Below, piece by piece: positions 51,743 through 61,730 of a DNA stretch of 64,000 nucleotides. This stretch comes from Myxococcales bacterium. Its GTDB lineage: Bacteria > Myxococcota > Polyangia > Nannocystales > Nannocystaceae. The stretch covers positions 1 through 64,000 of the forward strand of contig JAEUJW010000036.1 in NCBI GenBank assembly GCA_016793465.1, read 5' to 3'. Both the position numbers and the translations under genes were made by a program. The notes under the pieces are model-generated. The model searched no databases, was not told the DNA's origin, and saw only the letters and a list, made by a program, of their open reading frames with translations. Position 1 is the stretch's first letter; each line of letters starts with the position of its first letter.

Positions 51743-53119
51743 ATGCGCTCGTCGATCGCCCACTGCTCCTGCATCCTCGTCGTCGGCCTCGTGATGCCCA
51801 GCGCCGCTGCCCGCGCGGGCGACGAACCCGCCGGCGTGCGAGCGCCCCCGCTCCCGGTCCCGCAGACCCGATACGGCCTGACCGCCGGCCCGCGCGAGCC
51901 GACCGCCGCCGGGGTCGCCAAGTCCAACGTGTTCTTCCTGAACTACGACGGCGTCAGCATCCAGTTCACCGGGCAAGAGGACAACTCGGCGCAGAACGTC
52001 TCGCAGTTCCAGGAGTTCCAGGGCAACTACGCCGCCTACGGCAACGGCCCCAAGCGGGCCGCCAGCCTGCAGGCCATCATCTCCGACTGGTCGAAGTACG
52101 ACGTGGTGATCACCGACCAGCGCCCCGGCCAGGGCAACTACACCATGTGCGTCAATTCGCCGACCAACCCGTTCGGCGGCGGCGTCCTCGGCATCGCCCC
52201 GCTCGACTGCAACGACGAGCAGGCCCGCAACATCGTGTTCGCCTACCACAGCGACAGCGACCAGTTCACGGCCGCGACGCAGGCGACCACGATGTCGCAG
52301 GAGATCGCCCACGCCTACGGCCTCGAGCACGTGCAGCAGCCGAACGACATCATGAACCCGTACAACGCGGGCGGCGACCCCAGCTTCCTCGACCAGTGCC
52401 TCACGCTCGACGGCGGCGGCATGGGCATCCTCTGCAACGCGCAGCACAACCAGTTCTGCCAGGGCGCCCAGAACTCCCACCAGGAGCTGCTCTGGCTGTT
52501 CGGCAGCAAGGCGCCCGACACCACGCCGCCGTCGGTCAGCATCACCAGCCCCGCCGACGGGTCCATGTTCGACGCCGGCGCCGGCTTCACCATCACCGCC
52601 AGCGCCAGCGACAACGTCGCCGTCGAGACGGTCGAGCTGTTCAACAACGGCAGCTTCCTGCAGGAGGACAACACCGACCCCTACTCGTGGGACGTGCAGT
52701 CGATCCCCGCCGGCAACTACTGCTTCAAGGCCGTCGCCCACGACCTCGCCGGCAACGTCGCCGAGAGCGCCGAGAACTGCATCACCGTCGTCGACCCGGC
52801 GAACCCCGACCCGTCGACCACCAACGCCACCACCGACGAACCACCTCCCGACCCCACCAGCGACACCCTGCCCGACACCGACTCCGACTCGATGGGCATG
52901 AGCGGCGGCTCCGACGAGGGCGGCGACGGCTCCGGCGACGTGCCCACCACCGACGGCGTCGACCCGTCCGGCAACCCCGTCGGCACCCTGCCCGGCCTCC
53001 CCCCCGGCTACGGCGAGAACGACGAGAACGGCTGCCGCGTCGCCCCGCCCCCGCCGTCCGCCGGCCTGCTGCTCGTCGGCCTCGTCGCCCTCGCCCGCCG
53101 CCGCCGCCGAGAGTCTTAG
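51743..53119 (+). CDS. Secreted metzincin-like protein with Ig-like domain and MYXO-CTERM-type tail
   Basis: 458 residues. Signal peptide to about residue 25 (LVVGLVMPSAAARA). The protease-like domain has QEIAHAYGLEHVQ followed by NDIMNPY, the layout HExxHxxGxxH plus Met-turn, but the first zinc His is Gln. An Ig-like domain (about 257-345: PPSVSITSPADGSMFDAG...NCITVV) follows, then a low-complexity Asp/Ser/Thr/Gly stretch. The end GCRVAPPPPSAGLLLVGLVALARRRRRES is a MYXO-CTERM-type sorting tail: Gly-Cys, hydrophobic helix, Arg cluster. Confidence 0.82.
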   Translation: MRSSIAHCSCILVVGLVMPSAAARAGDEPAGVRAPPLPVPQTRYGLTAGPREPTAAGVAKSNVFFLNYDGVSIQFTGQEDNSAQNVSQFQEFQGNYAAYGNGPKRAASLQAIISDWSKYDVVITDQRPGQGNYTMCVNSPTNPFGGGVLGIAPLDCNDEQARNIVFAYHSDSDQFTAATQATTMSQEIAHAYGLEHVQQPNDIMNPYNAGGDPSFLDQCLTLDGGGMGILCNAQHNQFCQGAQNSHQELLWLFGSKAPDTTPPSVSITSPADGSMFDAGAGFTITASASDNVAVETVELFNNGSFLQEDNTDPYSWDVQSIPAGNYCFKAVAHDLAGNVAESAENCITVVDPANPDPSTTNATTDEPPPDPTSDTLPDTDSDSMGMSGGSDEGGDGSGDVPTTDGVDPSGNPVGTLPGLPPGYGENDENGCRVAPPPPSAGLLLVGLVALARRRRRES

Positions 53120-53279
53120 CTTTTAATAATTAGAGCTCCGGACGTCTCGGCGTCACCTGTCCGTGCGGTCAGGTCGACCGCGCCTGGTCGCCGGGACAGG
53201 TCGATTCACCTGTCCCGACGGTCAGGCCGCTCCGCCGCGTCGGCTTCCCACGCGCGCGCGATCGTGCTAAGGCGCGAAA
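53120..53279. other. Intergenic region packed with dyads
   Basis: 160 bp. It opens with an AT-rich islet (TTTTAATAATTAGAGC, 53121-53136) rare in this genome, then holds three copies of the CCTGTCC dyad at 53156-53226. A weak -10 (TAAGGC, 53268-53273) precedes the next ATG by 6 nt. Confidence 0.5.
53156..53226. repeat. Cluster of three CCTGWCC-N4-GGWCAGG dyads
   Basis: CCTGTCC-GTGC-GGTCAGG (53156-53173), CCTGGTC-GCCG-GGACAGG (53183-53200) and CCTGTCC-CGAC-GGTCAGG (53209-53226). Arms of the last two also pair with each other into a perfect 10-bp hairpin, CGGGACAGGT / ACCTGTCCCG (53192-53217), so alternative folds are possible. Confidence 0.8.
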
Positions 53280-55100
53280 ATGAGCCGCGCACGCCGCCCA
53301 GCCCTGTCCGTCCTGGCCCTCTCGCTCGCCTGCGGCGACGGCCCGGCCGACGACTCCTCCGGCACCGGCCGTCCGACCGGCATCACCGTGTCGGCCGGCG
53401 ACGCCACGCTGCCGACCGGCGGGGCCGACGGGTCGAGCGACGAGGGCGCCACCGACTCGAGTGACCCGCCCACGAGCGGCCCGACCGGCGACCCCTCGGG
53501 CCTGCCCGACGACGCCGAGATCGTCGCGGCCAGCCTCCCCTCCGCCCTCGGCTGCGGCCAGAGCTTCGACGCCAGCGTCACCGTGCGCAACACCGGCACC
53601 GCGGCGTGGACCCACGACTCGCACAAGCTCGGCACCGTCGACGACAGCGACCCGCTGTTCCCCGCCGACACCCGCGTATGGCTTCCCGAGGGCGTCACCG
53701 TGCCGCCCGGCGGCGAGCACACCTTCGCCTTCACCCTGCAGGCGCCGGCGAGCCCCGGCCCGGTCGTCACCGACTGGCAGATGGTCCACGAGGGCGTGCA
53801 GTGGTTCGGCGCCGTCGCCTCGCAGGACGTCGCCGTCGGCTGCGACGACGTCGCGCCCGCCGGCGTGCCCCGCCTCGAGGGCCGCGCGCTCGTCGACGAC
53901 GACGGCCCGTTCCTCGCCCTCGGCGCGACCATGATGTGGGCCGCGTGGGCCTACAAGCACGACCGCCCGCGCCTCGAGCAGAACCTGCAGTTCCTGTCCG
54001 AGCACGGCTTCAACTTCATCCGCGCGCTCGGCGTGGTCGGCGACCCGAACGGCCCCGACTACTGGGACGGCCGCGAGATCGACGCGCACTGGCCCGACTA
54101 CCCCGAGGTCCTCGCCGGCCTCACCGACCTCGCCCACGACGGCTACGGCCTGCGCGTCGAGTGGACGCTGATCGGCGACGGCCAGATCACCGCGCCCACG
54201 CTCGCCGACAAGCAGCAGCTCGTGCAGACTTTCCTGAGCGTGGCCCAGGGCCGCGAGCACAAGATCCTCCACTTCGAGATCGCCAACGAGTCGTGGCAAA
54301 ACGGCTTCCCCGGCGCGCAGGGCGTCGCCGAGCTGCGCGAGCTGACCGCCTCGATGCGGGCCCAGAGCCCCAACCTGCTCGCGGCCTCCGCCCCCCCGAG
54401 CCCCTACTGCGAGGACGCCCAGGCCATCTACCACGACGACCTCGCAGACCTCGCGACCATCCACTTCGACCGCGACGTGTCGAAGGTCGAGGGCTCGTGG
54501 CGCCCCGTGCGTCAGCCGTGGGAGCACCAGTTCTGCGCGGGCCTGCCGGTCGGCAGCAACAACGAGCCGATCGGCCCCGGCTCGTCGGTCGCCGAGGAGA
54601 ACGACCCCGTGCGCCTGGTCGCCGGCGCCGTCACCACCTACATCTCCGGCCTGCCGATCTACGTGTTCCACAGCCACGCCGGCGTGCTCGGCCACGAGGA
54701 CCTGTGGACCGCGCCCGGCGTCGACGGCTTCGCCGCCGCGCTGTCGCTCCTGCCCGCCGACCTGCCCGCCTGGGACGCGAAGAACGCCCACTGGGCCGAC
54801 GCCCCGTTCGTCGTCTACGCCGGCGAGAACGGCCAGCTCGTGCCCGACACCATGTGGGTCGACCTGCAGAGCCCCGAGTCCGGGGCCGTGCGCGCCTACG
54901 GCTCGGTCCGCGAGCCCGACTTCTGGGTGTTCCCCATCGGCATCCTCGGCAGCGTGACCGTCGCCCCCCGCAGGCCGATGACGTTCGACGTCATCGACCC
55001 CATGACCGGCGACGTGCTCGCCTCGCACGACCTCGACACCGGCGTCCAGGTCGAGCTGTCCGGCGCCGAAGCCCTGCTGCTCCGCGGCCGCTTCAAGTGA
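53280..55100 (+). CDS. Lipoprotein with Ig-like and glycoside-hydrolase-like TIM-barrel domains
   Basis: 606 residues. Lipobox LSLAC, then about 65 residues of Asp/Ser/Gly/Thr linker. An Ig-like domain (CGQSFDASVTVRNTGTAAWTHDSHKL, as in Ig domains of bacterial glycosidases) spans roughly 80-190. The larger catalytic-looking part has GFNFIRALGVVGDPNG, YGLRVEWTLIGDG and HFEIANESWQNGF, whose NE pair matches the acid/base of clan-A glycosidases. The second Glu (nucleophile) is not obvious (YAGENGQL is a candidate). Family (GH5-like?) uncertain. Confidence 0.72.
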   Translation: MSRARRPALSVLALSLACGDGPADDSSGTGRPTGITVSAGDATLPTGGADGSSDEGATDSSDPPTSGPTGDPSGLPDDAEIVAASLPSALGCGQSFDASVTVRNTGTAAWTHDSHKLGTVDDSDPLFPADTRVWLPEGVTVPPGGEHTFAFTLQAPASPGPVVTDWQMVHEGVQWFGAVASQDVAVGCDDVAPAGVPRLEGRALVDDDGPFLALGATMMWAAWAYKHDRPRLEQNLQFLSEHGFNFIRALGVVGDPNGPDYWDGREIDAHWPDYPEVLAGLTDLAHDGYGLRVEWTLIGDGQITAPTLADKQQLVQTFLSVAQGREHKILHFEIANESWQNGFPGAQGVAELRELTASMRAQSPNLLAASAPPSPYCEDAQAIYHDDLADLATIHFDRDVSKVEGSWRPVRQPWEHQFCAGLPVGSNNEPIGPGSSVAEENDPVRLVAGAVTTYISGLPIYVFHSHAGVLGHEDLWTAPGVDGFAAALSLLPADLPAWDAKNAHWADAPFVVYAGENGQLVPDTMWVDLQSPESGAVRAYGSVREPDFWVFPIGILGSVTVAPRRPMTFDVIDPMTGDVLASHDLDTGVQVELSGAEALLLRGRFK

Positions 55101-55106
55101 TATCGT
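55101..55106 (+). promoter_or_regulatory. -10 box of a leaderless promoter (acyl-CoA ligase)
   Basis: TATCGT with 8 nt to the ATG at 55115, overlapping the end of the preceding gene by design (starts right at its stop codon). Confidence 0.5.
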
Positions 55107-55114
55107 CGCCGCGC

Positions 55115-56659
<1,545 letters not shown>

Positions 56660-56661
56660 CC

Positions 56662-57069
56662 ATGACGACCGAGCGCCCCCCGAAGAACCTCCTCACCCAC
56701 CTCGTGACGCTGATCGGCTGGCTCACCGACCCCAGGTCGAAGCCCGGCAAGCTCTTCACCGTCGGCGAGCGCAAGGCCACCGCCCTGTTCGACCGGCTCG
56801 GCCGCAACGACACCTACCTGTGGCTCGCCGGCAAGGGCCTCTCGGCCGGCTTCGGCCTGCGCCGCGGCCTCACCGACGCCACCGAGGCCTGGCTGCACGC
56901 CTGGCGCGCCCCGACCCTCGGCGACGTCCAGGCCATGCGCACGCAGATCCGCCGCCTCGGCGACACCCTCGAGGTCACGCAGTCGCAGCTGGAGCTCGCC
57001 CTCCAGGCCATCGAGCGCCTCGAGGCCCAGCTCGCCCGCCAGGCGCCCCCCGCCACCACCGCCCCCTAG
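56662..57069 (+). CDS. Coiled-coil phasin/PhaE-like protein
   Basis: 135 residues. Starts two codons after the ligase stop. N-terminal half has short amphipathic segments (LLTHLVTLIGWLTD; TYLWLAGKGLSAGFGLRRGL); the C-terminal half is a coiled coil (VQAMRTQIRRLGDTLEVTQSQLELALQAIERLEAQLAR). No clear family signature, but size, coil and position just before phaC fit a granule-associated phasin or a PhaE-type subunit. Confidence 0.65.
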   Translation: MTTERPPKNLLTHLVTLIGWLTDPRSKPGKLFTVGERKATALFDRLGRNDTYLWLAGKGLSAGFGLRRGLTDATEAWLHAWRAPTLGDVQAMRTQIRRLGDTLEVTQSQLELALQAIERLEAQLARQAPPATTAP

Positions 57070-57081
57070 GACCCGCCCCCG

Positions 57082-58203
57082 ATGGACACCCCGATGGCCC
57101 CCAGCTCCCGCGTACGCGACGCCCTCCGCGGCTCCCTCGAGATCTCTCGCGCCTGGAACCAGGCCCTCCGCGAGCGCGCCCTCAGCCCCTACCCCTACCT
57201 CGCGCCGATCGTCAAACGGGCCGCCCGCGTCGGCGACCCGCCGGTCAACCGCACCCCGCACCGCGTCGTCTACACCCGCGGCAGCATGCGCCTCCTGCGG
57301 TTCGAACCGACGGTGCGCCGCCACGCCACGCCGATCCTGTTCGTCTACTCGCTGATCAACCGCTACTACATCCTCGACTTCATGCCCGGCCGCAGCCTCA
57401 TCGAGTTCATGCGCGACCAGGGCTTCGACGTCTACGCCATCGACTGGGGCACCCCCGGCGAGCTCGAGGCCGACCTCACCTGGGACGACCTCACCGGCGG
57501 CCTCATCCGCAGCGCCGTCACCTGGACCCTGCGCACCAGCGGCGCCGACGACCTGACGATGTACGGCTACTGCATGGGCGGCACCATGGCCCTCGCGCAC
57601 GCCGCCCTCTACCCCGCGCCGATCCGCAACTTCGTCGCCCAGGCCACCCCCGTCGACTTCCACCACGGCATCTTCCACACCTGGACCCGACAGCGCTACT
57701 TCGACGTCGACGCCATGGTCGACGCCTACGGCAACGTCCCCATCGACCTCATGGAGTCCGGCTTCTCGATGATGGCCCCCATCCAGCGCCTCACCAAGTG
57801 GCTCGACGTGTTCCGCCGCATCGACGACCCCGAGTTCGTCAGCACCTTCCTCGCCATGGAGCAGTGGGCCGCCGACAACGTGCCCTTCCCCGGCGAGGTC
57901 TACCGCCAGTACATCCGCGACTGCTACCAGGAGAACAACTTCTACGAGGGCCGCATGGTCATCGGCAACCGCACCGTCGACCTCGGCCAGATCCGCTGCC
58001 CGCTCCTGACCGTGCTCGCCGAGAACGACCCCATCGCCCCGCCGCCGACCAGCATGGCCCTCGAGGGCAAGGTCGGCTCGACCGACAAGACGACCATGCG
58101 CTTCCCCGTCGGCCACATCGGCCTGTCGACCTCGAGCAAGGGCCCGCGGTCGATCTGGCCCAGGGTCGCCGACTGGATCGCCGCCCGCAGCGAGCCCGCC
58201 TGA
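57082..58203 (+). CDS. phaC: Poly(3-hydroxyalkanoate) synthase, class III/IV type
   Basis: Polymerises hydroxyacyl-CoA into storage polyester at the granule surface. 373 residues, the short size of PhaC from class III/IV, which need a partner subunit. The lipase-like box is GYCMGG (catalytic Cys), with catalytic Asp in LAENDPIAPP and His in GHIGLS. The N-terminal VYSLINRYYILDFMPGRSLIEFM region is typical. Separated from the coiled-coil gene by 12 bp, consistent with a PhaE-like role for that gene. Confidence 0.9.
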   Translation: MDTPMAPSSRVRDALRGSLEISRAWNQALRERALSPYPYLAPIVKRAARVGDPPVNRTPHRVVYTRGSMRLLRFEPTVRRHATPILFVYSLINRYYILDFMPGRSLIEFMRDQGFDVYAIDWGTPGELEADLTWDDLTGGLIRSAVTWTLRTSGADDLTMYGYCMGGTMALAHAALYPAPIRNFVAQATPVDFHHGIFHTWTRQRYFDVDAMVDAYGNVPIDLMESGFSMMAPIQRLTKWLDVFRRIDDPEFVSTFLAMEQWAADNVPFPGEVYRQYIRDCYQENNFYEGRMVIGNRTVDLGQIRCPLLTVLAENDPIAPPPTSMALEGKVGSTDKTTMRFPVGHIGLSTSSKGPRSIWPRVADWIAARSEPA

Positions 58204-58290
58204 TCGTCCCCGCGCCGCGGAGCCGCGCGTGTGTAAGAAAGCTATCCCGCATCGCCGCGCCGCCACCCTGGTCCGCCGCGACGGATCGCG

Positions 58291-58296
58291 TAGCGT
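58291..58296 (+). promoter_or_regulatory. -10 box of a leaderless promoter (lipoprotein at 58304)
   Basis: TAGCGT with exactly 7 nt to the ATG at 58304. Confidence 0.6.
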
Positions 58297-58303
58297 ACCG
58301 CGA

Positions 58304-59047
58304 ATGTCTCGCCGCCTCGCCTCGCTCCTCGCCCTCCCCCTGCTCGCCTGCACGCCCAAGGACGGCAGCGACGACAGCAGCACCTCCGACACCACCGCCG
58401 ACACGTCCGCGGCCACCGACGACCCGTCGACCGGCACCTCGGTGCCCACCGGCAGCGACGGCACCGCGACCGGCGACGAGCCGACCGGCGAGGTCTGCGA
58501 GACGCCCTCGTCCACCGTCGGCCCGCCCGTCGAGATCAAGATCACCAACGGCAGCGACGCCCGAACCTACGTCACCGTCGAGATCGAGTGCTTCAAGCGG
58601 TCCGCGTTCGAGATCCTCGGCGCCGACATGACCGCCCACAAGATCGACCTCGGCGAGTTCGAGTTCACCTGCTTCGAGGCCCAGCTCGGCGACTGCAGCG
58701 AGCAACTGGGCTGCCCGATCGCCGGCTTCGTCGTGCAGCTCGAGCCCGGCGCGTCCTACAGCGAATTCTGGACCGGCGGCTTCCAGGTCATGGCCGCGAT
58801 CCCCGAGGCGTGCGGCTTCGACGCCTTCTGCGGCGGCTGCTGGATCGAGGAGCAGGCGCCCGCCGGCACCTACTCCGTGCGCGTGACCAGCTCCGACCAG
58901 ATCAAAGACTGCGACGGCCCGTGCGAGCCGTGCACCCCCGCCGACGACGGCACCTGCACGCTCGCGGCCGTGCGCGCCAAGGACGACGAGACGCTCGCGA
59001 GCTTCGAATACCCCGCCCAGTCCTCGGTCGAGGTCGTCATCCCCTGA
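58304..59047 (+). CDS. Cys-rich lipoprotein of unknown function
   Basis: 247 residues. Signal peptide MSRRLASLLALPLLAC (lipobox PLLAC), a 45-residue Asp/Ser/Thr/Gly linker, then a beta-rich domain (VEIKITNGSDARTYVTVEIECFKRSAFEI) with many Cys (CFEAQLGDCSEQLGC; CGFDAFCGGCW; CDGPCEPC). Probably disulfide-stabilised and surface displayed. Ends convergently 6 bp from the next gene, with no room for a terminator between them. Confidence 0.8.
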   Translation: MSRRLASLLALPLLACTPKDGSDDSSTSDTTADTSAATDDPSTGTSVPTGSDGTATGDEPTGEVCETPSSTVGPPVEIKITNGSDARTYVTVEIECFKRSAFEILGADMTAHKIDLGEFEFTCFEAQLGDCSEQLGCPIAGFVVQLEPGASYSEFWTGGFQVMAAIPEACGFDAFCGGCWIEEQAPAGTYSVRVTSSDQIKDCDGPCEPCTPADDGTCTLAAVRAKDDETLASFEYPAQSSVEVVIP

Positions 59048-59053
59048 GCGCCG

Positions 59054-60136
59054 TCAACGGCGGCGCGCCTCGAGCCACGCGATCGTCGGCCCGGCCAGCT
59101 CGGCCATCTCGAAGGTCACCTCTCCGCGCCTGTGCACGAGCAGGCGCACCTGGCCGGCCGTCTTGCCGACCGACCACTCCGACACCTCGTCCTGCCCCTT
59201 CGCCAGCCGCCGCGCCGCCAGCCACTGGCCGATCGTCTCCGGGATCCCCCGGCGCAGCATCGCCGCCGTGGCGAACAGCACGATGAACCCGAGCGGCCCG
59301 AGGATGAACGCGCCGATGATCCGCTCGCGCCGCGTGGTCGTGTCGTCGAGCACGCCCAGCGGCATCAGGATGCACACGGCCACGAACCCCAGCGCCGCCG
59401 CCACCGCGACGATCCACCACGGCAGCGACAGCGACGCGCGCCGCAGCCACGCCTCCCACGGGTCGCGCGCCCACCAGCGCGGCGACGTCGCCATCGCCGA
59501 GCGCAGCCCCAGCCACAGCAACACCGGCAGCACCACCCACGCGACCGCGCCGAAGCCGTCCTGGCCGCGCAGCTCGTAGTCGATCATCACCGTGCACACC
59601 AGCAGCACCGGGATCAAGGTGACGTAGCCGAGGAACCGCGTCGCCGCCGGCGCCCGGTCCCAGCCCTCGCCGAGGTCGACCACCCGCGCCTTGCCGTGCA
59701 GCAGGCGCCCGACCGCGCGCAGCAGCATCGCCGACCCGCACGCGACCCCCAGCAGCAGCACCGCGGTCCTGGCCGCCGGCGCGTCCGCGCTGGCGATGAT
59801 CGGCTCGCTCTCGAACGCGGTCACCAGCATCACGTCGATGACCAGCAGCAGCGCCATGGCGATGCCGGTGTTCGAGGTATCCCGCCAGATGTTCGGCACC
59901 GGCACGGCCGCGCTGCGGATCCGCCGCGCGAACAATCGGGTCAGCAGCCACTCGATCCCCAGCAGCACCAGGCCGATCGCCGCCGGCCCGAACACCGCGA
60001 TCACGATCGACTCCCAGTCCTTGAAGTCGAGCTTGTTCAGGGCGAGCAGCGACAGCAGCGGCCAGGCCAGCAGGAAATAGGCGAACCCTCGCAGCCACCC
60101 CCACGCCGGACCCTTGCTGTCGCGCTCCTCGAACAT
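59054..60136 (-). CDS. Polytopic membrane protein of unknown function
   Basis: 360 residues with about eight hydrophobic helices (YFLLAWPLLSLLAL; IVIAVFGPAAIGLVLLGIEWLL; ALLLVIDVMLVTAF; VLLLGVACGSAMLLR; VTLIPVLLVCTVMI; VAWVVLPVLLWLGL; WIVAVAAALGFVAVCILMP; IIGAFILGPLGFIVLFATAAML). A soluble C-terminal tail of about 60 residues (GQDEVSEWSVGKTAGQVRLLVHRRGEVTFEMAEL) follows. No transporter or enzyme signature recognised. TACACT lies nine nucleotides upstream. Confidence 0.72.
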   Translation of the reverse strand: MFEERDSKGPAWGWLRGFAYFLLAWPLLSLLALNKLDFKDWESIVIAVFGPAAIGLVLLGIEWLLTRLFARRIRSAAVPVPNIWRDTSNTGIAMALLLVIDVMLVTAFESEPIIASADAPAARTAVLLLGVACGSAMLLRAVGRLLHGKARVVDLGEGWDRAPAATRFLGYVTLIPVLLVCTVMIDYELRGQDGFGAVAWVVLPVLLWLGLRSAMATSPRWWARDPWEAWLRRASLSLPWWIVAVAAALGFVAVCILMPLGVLDDTTTRRERIIGAFILGPLGFIVLFATAAMLRRGIPETIGQWLAARRLAKGQDEVSEWSVGKTAGQVRLLVHRRGEVTFEMAELAGPTIAWLEARRR

Positions 60137-60151
60137 GCGCCGGCGAGTGTA

Positions 60152-61669
60152 TCAGCCGGCGAGCCAGGCCTCGATCTGCGCGACCGCGTCCGCGTGCCAG
60201 CCGAGCTGGAGGTGATTCACGTTCTTTAACAGCTTCCCCCCGGCCAGGTCGCCGATCCCGTCGGGCGCGGCGCAGCTGTCGATGAACACCACCCCGTCGC
60301 TCGGCCCGGCGATCTCGTTGGGGATGCCCGGGATCAGCTTGCTGTTGTCGTCGAGCTCGAGGTCGCCGCACAGCAGGTAGGTCTCGACGCTGTCCGGGAC
60401 GCCCGCGTCGACCATCGCCTCGATCACCGAGCCCTGGTCGACCGCCACGTCGATGCCCTTGCCGCGCCCGAGCAGCCCCATCGCCTGGCCCTCGCCGTAG
60501 TAGGTCGACTCGCTGTCGGCCACCGCGTAGGCCCCGAAGCCGTTGTTGGCCGTGCCGGTCAGCGGGTACACGTCGTCCCAGCGCGCGAGCATCTGCAGCT
60601 GGCCGCGGAACGGGTCGCCCTTGGCGCTCTTGAAGATCGCGTACTCGCTGCGGTCCTGCCACTGCCCGAACAGCAGCAGCTCGTCGTGCGGGCCGGGGGC
60701 GTGGATCTTGCCGCCGTAGTCGGCGTAGATGCCCGAGTCGTGGGCGTTGCCGTAGCGGAAGATGTAGTCGAAGCCGAGGTTCGGCCCGCCGATCAGGATG
60801 AGCTTGCGGACGTCGCCCCGGTACGCGGTGCCCCACTCCTGCTTCAGGCTCGACACGTACATGCGCGTCGACATCACGCCCTTGCTCCACCCGATCACGT
60901 CGACCTGGGCCGCGCCGGTGCGCTCACGGACGATGCGCAGCGCGTCGCCGATCTGCTCGGCCCAGAAGTAGTTGTCGCCCTGGCTGTGCGCGTGCGACAC
61001 GGCGAACACCGCGTAGCCCGCGGCCACCAGGTCCTGCATCAGGCCCGTGTCCGGGCACGACGACTGCCCGCAGCCGAAGTCGCCCGACTCGCCCGGGTTG
61101 GCCCACGCGCGGTCGGCCTGGTCGTTGGCCCCGTGCGCCAGCAGGATCGGCACCGGCTTGGCCGCGCTGTCCCAGTCGGCGGCGTAGTACAGCAGGAAGC
61201 GGCTCGAGTGCGGCGCCGGGTCGCTGGCGAAGAACTTCAACCGCTGCCCGGTCTGGGCGGCCCGCTGGTCGAGCGAGAAGCGGTCCTCCTGGATGAACGC
61301 CGGGTTCTCGTCCTGCCAGCGCTCGACCCGCACCCAGCCGTTCTCGATGTCGCTCGCGAACGTCTCCTCGAGGACGAGGCCGGCGAGCGCGTCGCCGGTG
61401 CTGCTGTCGCCGGTGTCCGCGGCCGTCGTGCCGCTCTCGTCGGTGCCGGTGCCGGCGGTCGTGCCGGTGCCGGTGGTGAACGGTCCGCCGGTCGGCTCGC
61501 TCGTGGCCGGCGTCGTCTCACCGGCGGTCGTCGGCAGCAGCGAGGTGCCGCCGCTGGTCCCGCCGACGCCCCCGGTCGCGCCGGTGGCGTCGCTGGTCGT
61601 CATCGTGTCCGGGTTGGTCGGGTCGGTCGTGCAGGCGGCGAGGACGAGGATCGAGGCTAGGCGTCGCAT
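60152..61669 (-). CDS. Lipase-like alpha/beta hydrolase lipoprotein
   Basis: 505 residues. Lipobox LAAC, then a roughly 75-residue Thr/Ser/Gly/Ala linker. The hydrolase domain has VPILLAHGANDQADRAW (oxyanion region) and the nucleophile elbow GWSKG (Ser), then LILIGGPNLGFDY, as in triacylglycerol lipases and PHB depolymerase-like enzymes. The catalytic His may be NHLQLGWH near the end. Surface-anchored esterase is the best guess; the substrate is unknown. Confidence 0.78.
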   Translation of the reverse strand: MRRLASILVLAACTTDPTNPDTMTTSDATGATGGVGGTSGGTSLLPTTAGETTPATSEPTGGPFTTGTGTTAGTGTDESGTTAADTGDSSTGDALAGLVLEETFASDIENGWVRVERWQDENPAFIQEDRFSLDQRAAQTGQRLKFFASDPAPHSSRFLLYYAADWDSAAKPVPILLAHGANDQADRAWANPGESGDFGCGQSSCPDTGLMQDLVAAGYAVFAVSHAHSQGDNYFWAEQIGDALRIVRERTGAAQVDVIGWSKGVMSTRMYVSSLKQEWGTAYRGDVRKLILIGGPNLGFDYIFRYGNAHDSGIYADYGGKIHAPGPHDELLLFGQWQDRSEYAIFKSAKGDPFRGQLQMLARWDDVYPLTGTANNGFGAYAVADSESTYYGEGQAMGLLGRGKGIDVAVDQGSVIEAMVDAGVPDSVETYLLCGDLELDDNSKLIPGIPNEIAGPSDGVVFIDSCAAPDGIGDLAGGKLLKNVNHLQLGWHADAVAQIEAWLAG

Positions 61670-61675
61670 AACGCG

Positions 61676-61681
61676 ACGATA
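61676..61681 (-). promoter_or_regulatory. -10 box of a leaderless promoter (lipase-like lipoprotein)
   Basis: TATCGT with 6 nt to the ATG at 61669. Confidence 0.5.
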
Positions 61682-61730
61682 ACCGAGTTCCGCCGCCCGC
61701 GCTCACAATCGCCCGTGAGGTTTGGACGGG

